Assembly: GCA_963755695.1 (NCBI GenBank) | Contig: CAVWLB010000001.1 | Coordinates: 1,054,001 to 1,118,000 of the forward strand | DNA: 64,000 nucleotides | Direction of reading: 5' to 3' | Origin: QHWT01 sp963755695 | GTDB lineage: Bacteria; Acidobacteriota; Vicinamibacteria; Vicinamibacterales; 2-12-FULL-66-21 | Shown here: piece after piece, positions 44,238 through 51,442 of the stretch | How the letters are laid out: each line of letters opens with the position of its first letter | How positions within the stretch are numbered: the first letter of the stretch is position 1 | Notes under the pieces: model-generated | What the model saw: only the letters and a program-made list of their open reading frames with translations | Databases searched by the model: none | What the model was told of the DNA's origin: nothing | Made by a program: the position numbers and the translations under genes

Positions 44238-44549
44238 ATGACAGGAGGCAGGAGGCAGGAGGCAGGAGGCTCAGGGCTCACGGTGGCTCAGGACTTATCG
44301 GCTCAATGGCGCGGGCCTTCCGCTTTCGCCGCCAGGCGGCTACGGCGGACCAGCGCATCTCGAACCTCGGGCCTCGAACCCCGAACCCGAACCTCGAACC
44401 TCGAACCTCGAACCCCGAACCTCGGACCTCGGACCCCGAACCTCGGACCTCGGACCTCGAACCTCGGATCTCGGACCTCGAACACCTCGAACCTCGGATC
44501 TCGGACCTCGGACCTCGAACCTCGGACCTCGAACCTCGGACCTCGAGAC
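44238..44549. repeat. Heptamer repeat, locus 7 (largest array)
   Basis: The spacer opens with four GCAGGAG units (44241-44268), then a GGCTCA-rich block holding GGCTCAGGACT at 44285-44295 and CTTATCGGCTCAA. A unique stretch follows, then about 26 tandem CCTCGAA/CCTCGGA/CCCCGAA units (44361-44546) ending two bases before the next start codon. This is the longest array in the window and sits between two genes that look like one operon. Confidence 0.9.
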
Positions 44550-44550
44550 T

Positions 44551-45432
44551 ATGCCCCCACGTATCAGCGTCTTTCCCAAGTGCTTCTTCGACGAGCTCGT
44601 CGACGGCCGCATGTCGTTCGAGCAGTGGATCCGGGACGCAGTGGACCTGGGTGGAGAAGGGGTCGAGCACTACGATGGCTTCTTCCGGAGCCTGGCGCCC
44701 GCGGACGTCGAGCCGCTCGCTCGGCTGATGGCCGAGACCGGGCAGGTCACGTCGATGATCTGTTTCTCGCCGGACTTCACCCACCCTGATCCGGAGGAAC
44801 GCCGGCGCCAGGTCGAACGTCAGAAAGCAGCGATCGATCTGACGGCCGAGCTCGGGGCACGCCACTGCCGGACGTTGAGTGGGCAGCGCTATCCCGATCT
44901 CACGCGGAGCGAAGGCGTCGCCCGCACCCTCGAGGGGATTCGCCGCTCTCTCGAGCACGCGGAGCGGCGAGGCATCACGCTGTGCATGGAGAACCATTAC
45001 AAGGACGGCACCTGGCGATACCCTGAATTCGCGCAGCCCGAGGACATCTTCCTCGAGATCATCGATCGGATCGATTCCCCCTTCTTCGGAGTCCAGTACG
45101 ATCCCTCCAACGCGACGGTCGGCGGATTCGATCCGATTCGCTTCCTCGAAAAGGTTCGGCATCGTGTGGTGACGATGCACGCGTCGGATCGGTATCTGGC
45201 GCCGGGCGCCACGCTCGACGACTTGCGAACGGCGGACGGCGCGACCGGTTATGCTGCTGCGCTGCGCCACGGCGAAACCGGCAAGGGGCTCATCGATTAC
45301 GATGCCATTTTCCGGCTGCTTGCCGAGGTGCGGTTCGACGGATGGATTTCCGTCGAGGCAGGCATGGCCGGGCTCGACGAGATCCGCCGCTCGGTCGAGT
45401 TCCTGAAGGGCAAGCGCGCCCGTTACTTTTGA
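44551..45432 (+). CDS. Sugar phosphate isomerase/epimerase-family TIM barrel
   Basis: A 293-residue AP-endonuclease-2-like barrel. Metal-binding segments are ITLCMENHYKDG, GVQYDPSNA, VVTMHASDR and the late Glu in GWISVEAGMAG, with LGGEGVEHYDGF near the N-terminus. Members isomerise or epimerise sugars and inositols or act as hydro-lyases. It is the last gene of the sugar/polyol set beginning at 41574. There is no normal Shine-Dalgarno sequence; the start lies directly against the repeat array. Confidence 0.85.
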   Translation: MPPRISVFPKCFFDELVDGRMSFEQWIRDAVDLGGEGVEHYDGFFRSLAPADVEPLARLMAETGQVTSMICFSPDFTHPDPEERRRQVERQKAAIDLTAELGARHCRTLSGQRYPDLTRSEGVARTLEGIRRSLEHAERRGITLCMENHYKDGTWRYPEFAQPEDIFLEIIDRIDSPFFGVQYDPSNATVGGFDPIRFLEKVRHRVVTMHASDRYLAPGATLDDLRTADGATGYAAALRHGETGKGLIDYDAIFRLLAEVRFDGWISVEAGMAGLDEIRRSVEFLKGKRARYF

Positions 45433-45438
45433 TACACT
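45433..45438 (+). promoter_or_regulatory. Weak -10 candidate before the eight-gene operon
   Basis: TACACT lies within GATACACT, 28 bases before the TTG start of the VWA gene and just after the stop of the isomerase gene. No convincing -35 is present at 17 bp, so support is weak. Confidence 0.25.
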
Positions 45439-45466
45439 CTCATCGACCCAAGCGGCTGAGACCACG

Positions 45467-46261
45467 TTGAGACCTATCCCGACCGCCCGGATATTCGTTC
45501 GGACGGCTGGCGTCTGGCTGGCTGCGCTCGTGCTGGCGCCCTGCATTGCCGGGTGCGACGGCGGCGGTCGCCGGCACAGAACCGCCGATCGCCGGAACGA
45601 TCGAACCGCTGAATCGACCGCCCCGTATCAAGCAACAGTGGAGGAGGGGCTCGGGGCCGCCGTGGCGATCCTGGTCGACACCTCCGGTTCCATGCGCGAG
45701 ACCGCACCAGGCGATACCCGTCCGAAGTACGTCGTGGCGCAAGAGGCGCTCGAGTCGATGCTCGATGCAACCGACGCGTTCATTGCCCGCCGGCCCGACT
45801 TCCCGATCAAGATCGGCGTCTACAGTTTCTCGAGCAACGTGAGGACGCTGCGGCCGATCGAGGCCTACAACCGTGCCGCCATTCGCCAGGCCCTCGCGAA
45901 CCTGCCGCGTCCCGGCGGCGGCACGGCGATTGGCGAAGCGCTGCACGAAGCGCGTCCCGACCTGTATCGCGCCGGCGTGTTCCGCAAGTACCTGCTCGTC
46001 GTGACCGACGGCGAGAACACGAGCGGACGCAATCCCGAGAACGTGACCCGGGAGATCTTCCAGAAAAGCGAAGGGGCGGTGCAGGTCTACTTCGTTGCGT
46101 TCGACACCAGTCCGGAGAAGTTTGCGTTTCTGAAGGAAGTCGGTGGCGACGTCATCGGCGCGGGCACCGGGCCGCAGCTGCGCACCGCGCTCGACGGCAT
46201 TTACCAAGGAAAGATTCTCGCCGAGGCGCCCGACGTCGAGCGGGAGCCGGTGAAAAAGTAA
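45467..46261 (+). CDS. VWA-domain lipoprotein
   Basis: A 264-residue protein with N-terminal hydrophobic segment and lipobox LAPCIAGC (Cys30), so it is probably lipid-anchored outside the inner membrane. The von Willebrand A domain covers about residues 63-245, with a complete MIDAS start DTSGS (71-75), the Thr in GGGTAIGEAL and the Asp in LLVVTDGEN. VWA domains bind partner proteins through a metal ion. It is the first gene of the eight-gene operon, 12 bp before the PspA-like gene. The start is TTG. Confidence 0.88.
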   Translation: MRPIPTARIFVRTAGVWLAALVLAPCIAGCDGGGRRHRTADRRNDRTAESTAPYQATVEEGLGAAVAILVDTSGSMRETAPGDTRPKYVVAQEALESMLDATDAFIARRPDFPIKIGVYSFSSNVRTLRPIEAYNRAAIRQALANLPRPGGGTAIGEALHEARPDLYRAGVFRKYLLVVTDGENTSGRNPENVTREIFQKSEGAVQVYFVAFDTSPEKFAFLKEVGGDVIGAGTGPQLRTALDGIYQGKILAEAPDVEREPVKK

Positions 46262-46272
46262 AGGAGCTTGCC

Positions 46273-47034
46273 TTGATCTTTCACAAGTTCTGGTCGGCGT
46301 TCGTGTCGCAGATCAACAAGGTCGCCAATCTGTTCTGGGAGGCGGATCCCGTCGCGCAGATGCGCTACGAGTACGACCGCTCTGTCGAACAGCTCAAGGA
46401 GGGCCGTCTGGGCCTCGAGCAGTATCGCGGTCTCGTCGAGCGCGTCTCACGCCAGGTTGCCGCCAACAAGGCCCACGTCCAAAAGCTCGAAGCCGAAACC
46501 AAGGCCTACCTGAAGGCCGGGGATCGGGCCACGGCCTCCAAGTTCGCGCTGGAGTTGCAGAAGGCAAAGGCGGAGCTCGCCGCCAACGACAACCAGCTGC
46601 AGATGCACGAAACGGCGTACGGCAACAACCTGAAGAAGATTCAGCACGCCAACGAGAAGCTGATCGAGCTGCGGCAGAAGATCACCAAGTACGACGCCGA
46701 GCTGAAGATGAGCGCCGCTGAAGCGGAGATTGCCAAGCTCTCGGAGTCGTTCGATATGAACCTGACCACCGACTTCGGCGAGATCGAGAGCGTCATCCAG
46801 CAGAAGATCGATCAGAACCGGGGCCGCACGCGCGTGTCCGCCGATCTCTCCGAGAAGGGCATCGCGGAGATCAACGCCGAGGAGCGCATGCAGGCGCAGC
46901 TCGCCGAACAGGCGCTCACCGACTTCGAAGTGGAGCTCGGGCTCAAATCGCCGGAAACCTCACCAGTCGCGCAAACCGCGAAGGATCTCGGACCCGCTGT
47001 AGCGGAAAAGACCGCGGAGAAGCAGACCAACTGA
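46273..47034 (+). CDS. PspA/IM30-family protein
   Basis: A 253-residue, mostly alpha-helical protein with the long charged coiled-coil of the PspA/Vipp1 (ESCRT-III-like) family: EADPVAQMRYEYDRSVEQL in the first helices, VERVSRQVAANKAHVQKLE, and KAKAELAANDNQLQ. A less conserved C-terminal tail (SPETSPVAQTAKDLGPAV) follows. Family members assemble on damaged or stressed inner membranes. AAGGAG at 46261-46266 precedes the TTG start. The position between a VWA lipoprotein and a fused binding protein is unlike the classical psp operon (no PspB, PspC or PspF here). Confidence 0.82.
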   Translation: MIFHKFWSAFVSQINKVANLFWEADPVAQMRYEYDRSVEQLKEGRLGLEQYRGLVERVSRQVAANKAHVQKLEAETKAYLKAGDRATASKFALELQKAKAELAANDNQLQMHETAYGNNLKKIQHANEKLIELRQKITKYDAELKMSAAEAEIAKLSESFDMNLTTDFGEIESVIQQKIDQNRGRTRVSADLSEKGIAEINAEERMQAQLAEQALTDFEVELGLKSPETSPVAQTAKDLGPAVAEKTAEKQTN

Positions 47035-47068
47035 AGCAGGCGCGCCTGCATACGGAGTGTTGAATTAC

Positions 47069-48799
47069 ATGGCAAACGGACAGCCCAGACCCGCGTTCTA
47101 TGTTGCAGTCCTGCTCGTGGTGCTCGGCCTCGTCGGCCTGGCGTTGTACAGGTACGGCGCAATCGGACCGGGCGGCCAGGGCGGGCAGTTCTCCGGCGAC
47201 GAGCTGAAGCAGTTGCAGAAGGGCGCCGAGGCGCCGGACAACTCCGGGATTACCACGGTCAAGGAGTACAACTACGTCGCCGCGACGCGCCTGCCCGAGG
47301 TGAAGGGCATCTCCAACTACCACCCGTTGGCGGACCGCACCGTCCGCTTCGCGATCAACGTGTGGGCCGGCTGGAGTCCGATCATTCTCGCCAACAACGG
47401 CTTCAAGGCGGGCAAGGTGTGGAAGTCGCCAGGCGGTAAGGATTTCAAGGTCGAGCTCGTGCTGATTGACGATCCGGTGGCGATGCGCGACGCCTACGCG
47501 TCGGGCAACATCCACGTCGGCTGGGGCACGCTCGACATGCTGCCGCTCTTCCTGGAAGGGCTCCGCAAGGACACCCGGGTCATGCCGCGTGTCTACCAGC
47601 AGGTCGACTGGTCGAACGGTGGCGACGGCATCGTCGTACGCGACACGATCAAGACGATGGGGGACCTGCGGGGGAAGACGGTGGTGCTGGCCCAGAACTC
47701 GCCGTCACACTTCTTCATCCTGAACGCCCTGATCAACGCCGGTGTCCAGCCGGCGGAGGTGCAGTTCAAATTCACCCAGGACGCGTTTCAGGCGGCCGCC
47801 GCGTTCAACGCGGACAAGAGTCTCGCCGGATGCGTGAGCTGGGCGCCCGACATCTACAACCTCGAGAAGGTGAGAGGGAACAAGCTGCTGGTCACCACGG
47901 CGACGGCAAACAAGCTGATCGCCGACGTGTGGTTTGCGCGCGCCGACTTCGCGAAGGACAACCCGGACATCGTCGAAGGGCTGACCCGCGGCATCTTCGA
48001 TGCGATGCAGGATCTGAAGTCGCAGGATGCGAAACAGAAGGTTGCAAAGTTGATGGCCGGCGGTTATTCGATTCCCGAGAGCGACGCCCTCGGGATGCTC
48101 GGCGACGCGCACTCGACGAATTACGCGGAGAACCGCGATTTCTTCCTGAACCAGAACAATCCCACCAGCTTCGAGCGGACCTGGAATACGGCCTACTTCT
48201 TGTACAAGAAGATCAACGCCGTGACCCAGCAGACGCCGTTCGATCAGGTGATGGACTTCTCGGTCATTCAGAAGCTCGGGGCAGAGCAGAAGTACGCGAG
48301 CCAGAAGAACGAGTACGACATCCAGTTCGCACCGGCGAGCGCCGGTACCGTCCAGGGCGAGAAGGAAGAGATCCTCACCAAGACGGTGGTCATCCATTTC
48401 TTCCCGAACTCGTGGGATCTGAACAAGAAAGTGACGCGATCCCAGGAAGGGAAGGACCTGGAGGAGCTCTACGATCCCAACGTCGGTTTCGTCGTCGAGG
48501 AGATCGGCAAGCTGGCGGGGCAGTACGGCGCGGCCCGAATCGTGATCGAAGGGCACACCGATGGCTCGATGAAGGCGTCAGTTCCAAAGAGCCTGGTGCA
48601 GGAGCTCTCGCTGAATCGTGCGAACTCGGTCAAGGAAGCGATCCTCCGCAAGTTCCCGTCGCTGCAGCCGAATCAGTTTTCGACGGCGGGTCTCGGCTGG
48701 GATCGTCCGGCGGATGCGTCCGACCCGGACAACAACGCGAAGAACCGTCGCGTGGAAGTGAAGGTGTACCCGGCGGAAGCGGCGCCGGCCACGAAGTAG
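47069..48799 (+). CDS. ABC substrate-binding protein (NMT1/THI5-like) fused to an OmpA peptidoglycan-binding domain
   Basis: A 576-residue fusion. Residues 9-29 are an uncleaved membrane anchor (FYVAVLLVVLGLVGLALY). A type-2 periplasmic binding domain follows (FAINVWAGWSPIILANNG, DGIVVRDTIKTMGDL, FAKDNPDIVEGLTRG), as in taurine/nitrate/thiamine-precursor uptake. The last 140 residues are an OmpA-like domain with IVIEGHTDG and the Asp/Arg peptidoglycan-binding pair in NNAKNRRVEVKVYP. The protein would therefore be tied to both the inner membrane and the cell wall. ATG 47069 is chosen; GTG 47057 is in frame upstream. Permease and ATPase genes follow at once. Confidence 0.88.
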   Translation: MANGQPRPAFYVAVLLVVLGLVGLALYRYGAIGPGGQGGQFSGDELKQLQKGAEAPDNSGITTVKEYNYVAATRLPEVKGISNYHPLADRTVRFAINVWAGWSPIILANNGFKAGKVWKSPGGKDFKVELVLIDDPVAMRDAYASGNIHVGWGTLDMLPLFLEGLRKDTRVMPRVYQQVDWSNGGDGIVVRDTIKTMGDLRGKTVVLAQNSPSHFFILNALINAGVQPAEVQFKFTQDAFQAAAAFNADKSLAGCVSWAPDIYNLEKVRGNKLLVTTATANKLIADVWFARADFAKDNPDIVEGLTRGIFDAMQDLKSQDAKQKVAKLMAGGYSIPESDALGMLGDAHSTNYAENRDFFLNQNNPTSFERTWNTAYFLYKKINAVTQQTPFDQVMDFSVIQKLGAEQKYASQKNEYDIQFAPASAGTVQGEKEEILTKTVVIHFFPNSWDLNKKVTRSQEGKDLEELYDPNVGFVVEEIGKLAGQYGAARIVIEGHTDGSMKASVPKSLVQELSLNRANSVKEAILRKFPSLQPNQFSTAGLGWDRPADASDPDNNAKNRRVEVKVYPAEAAPATK

Positions 48800-49618
48800 A
48801 TGCCGACGGAGCCACGTTCGCTGTTCGCACTCCGCCTTTCGCCGACGCCGATGATGCGGCGGCTGGTCGGTCTCGCGACACTGGCGGTCGTCGTGCTGGT
48901 GTGGTGGCTGGCCACGTCGGGCCTGGGGTCTGAAGATCGCTGGATTTCGCCGGTGATTCTTCCAAACCCGGCGGAGGTGATTCGGAGCTTCCCCAGCCTG
49001 TTGAACGAGCGCGCGCTAATTCAGAGCATCGCGGCGACGCTCCGCCGCGTGCTGGTGGGATTCGGTCTGGCCGCAGTGGTCGGCGTGCCGCTCGGGATCG
49101 CCGCCGGCGCGTGGCGCGTCGTCGAATCGGCCGGCGCACCGCTCGCGCTGTTCGGCCGCAACCTGCCGGTCGCGGCGCTGATTCCACTGACCATTCTGTG
49201 GTTCGGCATCGACGAAACGCAGAAGGTCATGTTCATCTTCATCGCCTGCGTACCATTCGTCTACTCGGACACGGTGGCCGCGGTTGCCGCCGTGCCCGAT
49301 CGCTATGTGGAGACCGCACAGACGCTGGGCGCGTCCTCGTCGCAGATTGTGAGAAAGGTGCTGGTGGCGCTCGCCCTGCCCGACATCTACAACAGCCTCC
49401 GGCAGCTTTTCGGTCTCGCGTTCGGCTACATCATGCTCGCCGAACTGATCAACGCGCAGCACGGCCTGGGGTACCTCCTGATGGCGAGCCAGCGGCGTGG
49501 TCTGTCGGAACACATCATCCTGATCCTGATCATCATCGGACTGCTCGCGTACGGGATCGATCGCGCGCTGTTCTGGTTCCAGAAGGGGCTCTTCCCGCAC
49601 CGGATGGTGGAGGAGTGA
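48800..49618 (+). CDS. ABC transporter permease (SsuC/TauC-type)
   Basis: A 272-residue inner-membrane permease with six helices. The EAA-type loop that contacts the ATPase is YVETAQTLGASSSQIVRKVL followed by ALPDIYNSLRQLFGLAFGYI. FGRNLPVAALIPLTILWFG is typical of sulfonate/nitrate/taurine permeases. It begins directly after the stop of the SBP-OmpA gene and is followed after two bases by the ATPase gene, so the three make one importer. Confidence 0.92.
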   Translation: MPTEPRSLFALRLSPTPMMRRLVGLATLAVVVLVWWLATSGLGSEDRWISPVILPNPAEVIRSFPSLLNERALIQSIAATLRRVLVGFGLAAVVGVPLGIAAGAWRVVESAGAPLALFGRNLPVAALIPLTILWFGIDETQKVMFIFIACVPFVYSDTVAAVAAVPDRYVETAQTLGASSSQIVRKVLVALALPDIYNSLRQLFGLAFGYIMLAELINAQHGLGYLLMASQRRGLSEHIILILIIIGLLAYGIDRALFWFQKGLFPHRMVEE

Positions 49619-49620
49619 GC

Positions 49621-50478
49621 GTGACCGAACCGTCCTTGACAACGCCCGCCGTCGCATCCGCGTCGACACCGACAGCGGCACCGAATATCGTCGATTTCGA
49701 CCGCGTGACCAAACGGTTCGGCGACCTGACCGTGATTCGCGACGTGACGTTCTCGGTCCGGGACCTGCCGAACAAGGGGGAGTTCATCGCCATTCTTGGT
49801 CCGTCCGGCTGCGGCAAGTCCACCGTGCTGCGGCTGATCGCGGGATTGCGGCCGCATCATCCGCCGAGCGACGGCGTTGTGCTCGTGGGCGGAAAGCCAG
49901 TAGGGCCGCCGGGATCGGATCGCAGCATGGTGTTCCAGGATTACACCTCGTTCGACAATCGCACGGTTGAAGACAACGTCGCCTTCGGCCTGGAGTGCCG
50001 TGGGGTGCCCGCGGACGAGCGGCGCGAACGCGCGCGCGAGTGGATCGCGAAGGTCGGTCTCGACGTGAAGCGCGACGCGAACAAGTATCCGAGCGAGCTA
50101 TCCGGCGGGATGCGGCAACGGGTGGCCATTGCGCGAACGCTGATTCTCTCCCCGCGGATCATCCTCATGGACGAGCCGTTCGGTGCGCTGGATCCCACGA
50201 CCCGGCTCCACATGCAGGCGCTGCTGGTCGATCTGTGGAAGGAAGCCCAGGCCACCGTCTTTTTCGTGACCCATTCGATCGAAGAAGCGGTCTACCTCGG
50301 CGATCGCGTTTACGTGTTTTCGTCCGCTCCGGGTACTATCCTGCGCGAGATGGAAGTGCCGGCACCCGATCGTCCGCCGAAGGACATGCAGCGCGAGCCG
50401 GCCTTCGTCGAGCGCGTTTTCGAGATCCGGGATCTGATCGACACGCTCGCCTCTTCCACGCGGGCGGGCGATGACTAA
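49621..50478 (+). CDS. ABC transporter ATP-binding protein (SsuB/TauB-type)
   Basis: A 285-residue ATPase: Walker A GPSGCGKSTVLRL, Q-loop MVFQDYTSFDN, signature LSGGMRQRVAIAR, Walker B IILMDEPFGALD and switch His in FVTHSIEEAVYL. It powers the permease encoded before it. The first 20 residues are Thr/Ala/Pro-rich and not part of the domain. The C-terminal tail extends about 45 residues past the core. The start is GTG after GAGGAG. The 3' end overlaps the next gene by 8 bp. Confidence 0.93.
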   Translation: MTEPSLTTPAVASASTPTAAPNIVDFDRVTKRFGDLTVIRDVTFSVRDLPNKGEFIAILGPSGCGKSTVLRLIAGLRPHHPPSDGVVLVGGKPVGPPGSDRSMVFQDYTSFDNRTVEDNVAFGLECRGVPADERRERAREWIAKVGLDVKRDANKYPSELSGGMRQRVAIARTLILSPRIILMDEPFGALDPTTRLHMQALLVDLWKEAQATVFFVTHSIEEAVYLGDRVYVFSSAPGTILREMEVPAPDRPPKDMQREPAFVERVFEIRDLIDTLASSTRAGDD

Positions 50479-51442
50479 GCCGTCAGGGGGAGGTCCGCGT
50501 CCGGGGTCGGGGTCTGACCCCGGCACGGTACCGGGGTCAGACCCCGGCCGGAGCGTGATCCAGGCCGGCCTGCCCGACTACCTGAAAGAAGCGTTCTTCT
50601 TCCGCTGGAACCTGCTGTTCTTTCTCGGCGGCGCCGCCGCCGCGGTGCTGACCCCGCTCGCGCCGGTTCTCCTGCCGCTCGTCGGCGCGGCGGAGCTCTC
50701 GTATCTCGCCGGCCTCGTCTCGGTCCCCAGATTCCGCGCAGCCATTGACGCGAAGGTCCACGCTGCGGGTCAGGCGGCCTCCGCCAAACCCGGGCCGTCG
50801 ACTCCGCCGGTTTCGCTGGTCTCGATGCTCGAGGGGCTGCCGCCGGAATCGCGTTCGCGCTTCGAACGGCTGCACGCCCGATGTGTCGAGATGCGCGGGA
50901 TCGCCGCAGGTGTCCGCGGCTCGGCGGGCGACCAGGCCGGCAGCGCCGAAGAGATCAGGACGCCGGGTCTCGACCGCCTGTTGTGGCTGTTCCTGCGACT
51001 GCTCTTGTCGAAAGGCGCGCTCGACCGCTTTCTGCGGACGATGAACGAGCAGGAGATTGCCTCGCGTCTCGAAGAAGTGCGAAAGCAGCTGGCCAGTGCG
51101 CAAGAAAGCAAGGACGAACGCGTGATTCGATCGCTTCAGGACAGCGTCGCCATGGGCGAGCTCCGTCTGGACAACTTCGGCCGCGCGAGGAAGAACGCAG
51201 AGTTCGTGTCCATCGAGCTGGATCGAATCGAAGGCAAGATTCAGGCGCTCGCCGAGATGGCCGTCAATCGTCAAGACCCGGACTTCCTCAGCAGCCAGGT
51301 CGATTCCGCCGCGGAGAGCATGCGACAGACCGAGAAGGCCGTCAGCGAGTTGCAGCATCTCACCGGGCTCGGGGAGCAACTCGAGGAACCTCCGGCGATT
51401 CTCGAAACCGACCTGCGCGAGGTCCTCCGGAATGAGCGCTGA
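50471..51442 (+). CDS. Membrane-anchored coiled-coil protein, function unknown
   Basis: A 323-residue protein I do not recognise. Residues 10-27 are Gly/Pro/Asp-rich and coded by an inverted repeat. Two hydrophobic segments lie at about residues 46-80 (LLFFLGGAAAAVLTPLAPVL and VGAAELSYLAGLV). The rest is soluble and helical with coiled-coil stretches (NEQEIASRLEEVRKQLASAQ; SQVDSAAESMRQTEKAVSEL). The gene overlaps both its neighbours, so its product is probably made in step with the ATPases. It could link the AAA+ protein to the membrane. Confidence 0.75.
   Translation: MTKPSGGGPRPGSGSDPGTVPGSDPGRSVIQAGLPDYLKEAFFFRWNLLFFLGGAAAAVLTPLAPVLLPLVGAAELSYLAGLVSVPRFRAAIDAKVHAAGQAASAKPGPSTPPVSLVSMLEGLPPESRSRFERLHARCVEMRGIAAGVRGSAGDQAGSAEEIRTPGLDRLLWLFLRLLLSKGALDRFLRTMNEQEIASRLEEVRKQLASAQESKDERVIRSLQDSVAMGELRLDNFGRARKNAEFVSIELDRIEGKIQALAEMAVNRQDPDFLSSQVDSAAESMRQTEKAVSELQHLTGLGEQLEEPPAILETDLREVLRNER
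50501..50550. repeat. GGGGTC(T/A)GACCCC palindrome pair within a coding start
   Basis: CGGGGTCTGACCCCGG (50508-50523) and CCGGGGTCAGACCCCGG (50531-50547) are inverted to each other, and each is itself nearly palindromic. Together they encode GSDPGTVPGSDPG in the N-terminus of the membrane/coiled-coil protein. It looks like a REP-type element inserted in frame. Confidence 0.7.

Noticed and set aside
44361..44546. Possible CRISPR array
   Set aside because: Units are only 7 bp in direct contact, with no unique spacers and no cas genes in the window.
46273..47034. Classical phage-shock (psp) operon
   Set aside because: No PspB, PspC or PspF is encoded next to the PspA-like gene; its neighbours are VWA, ABC and AAA+ genes.
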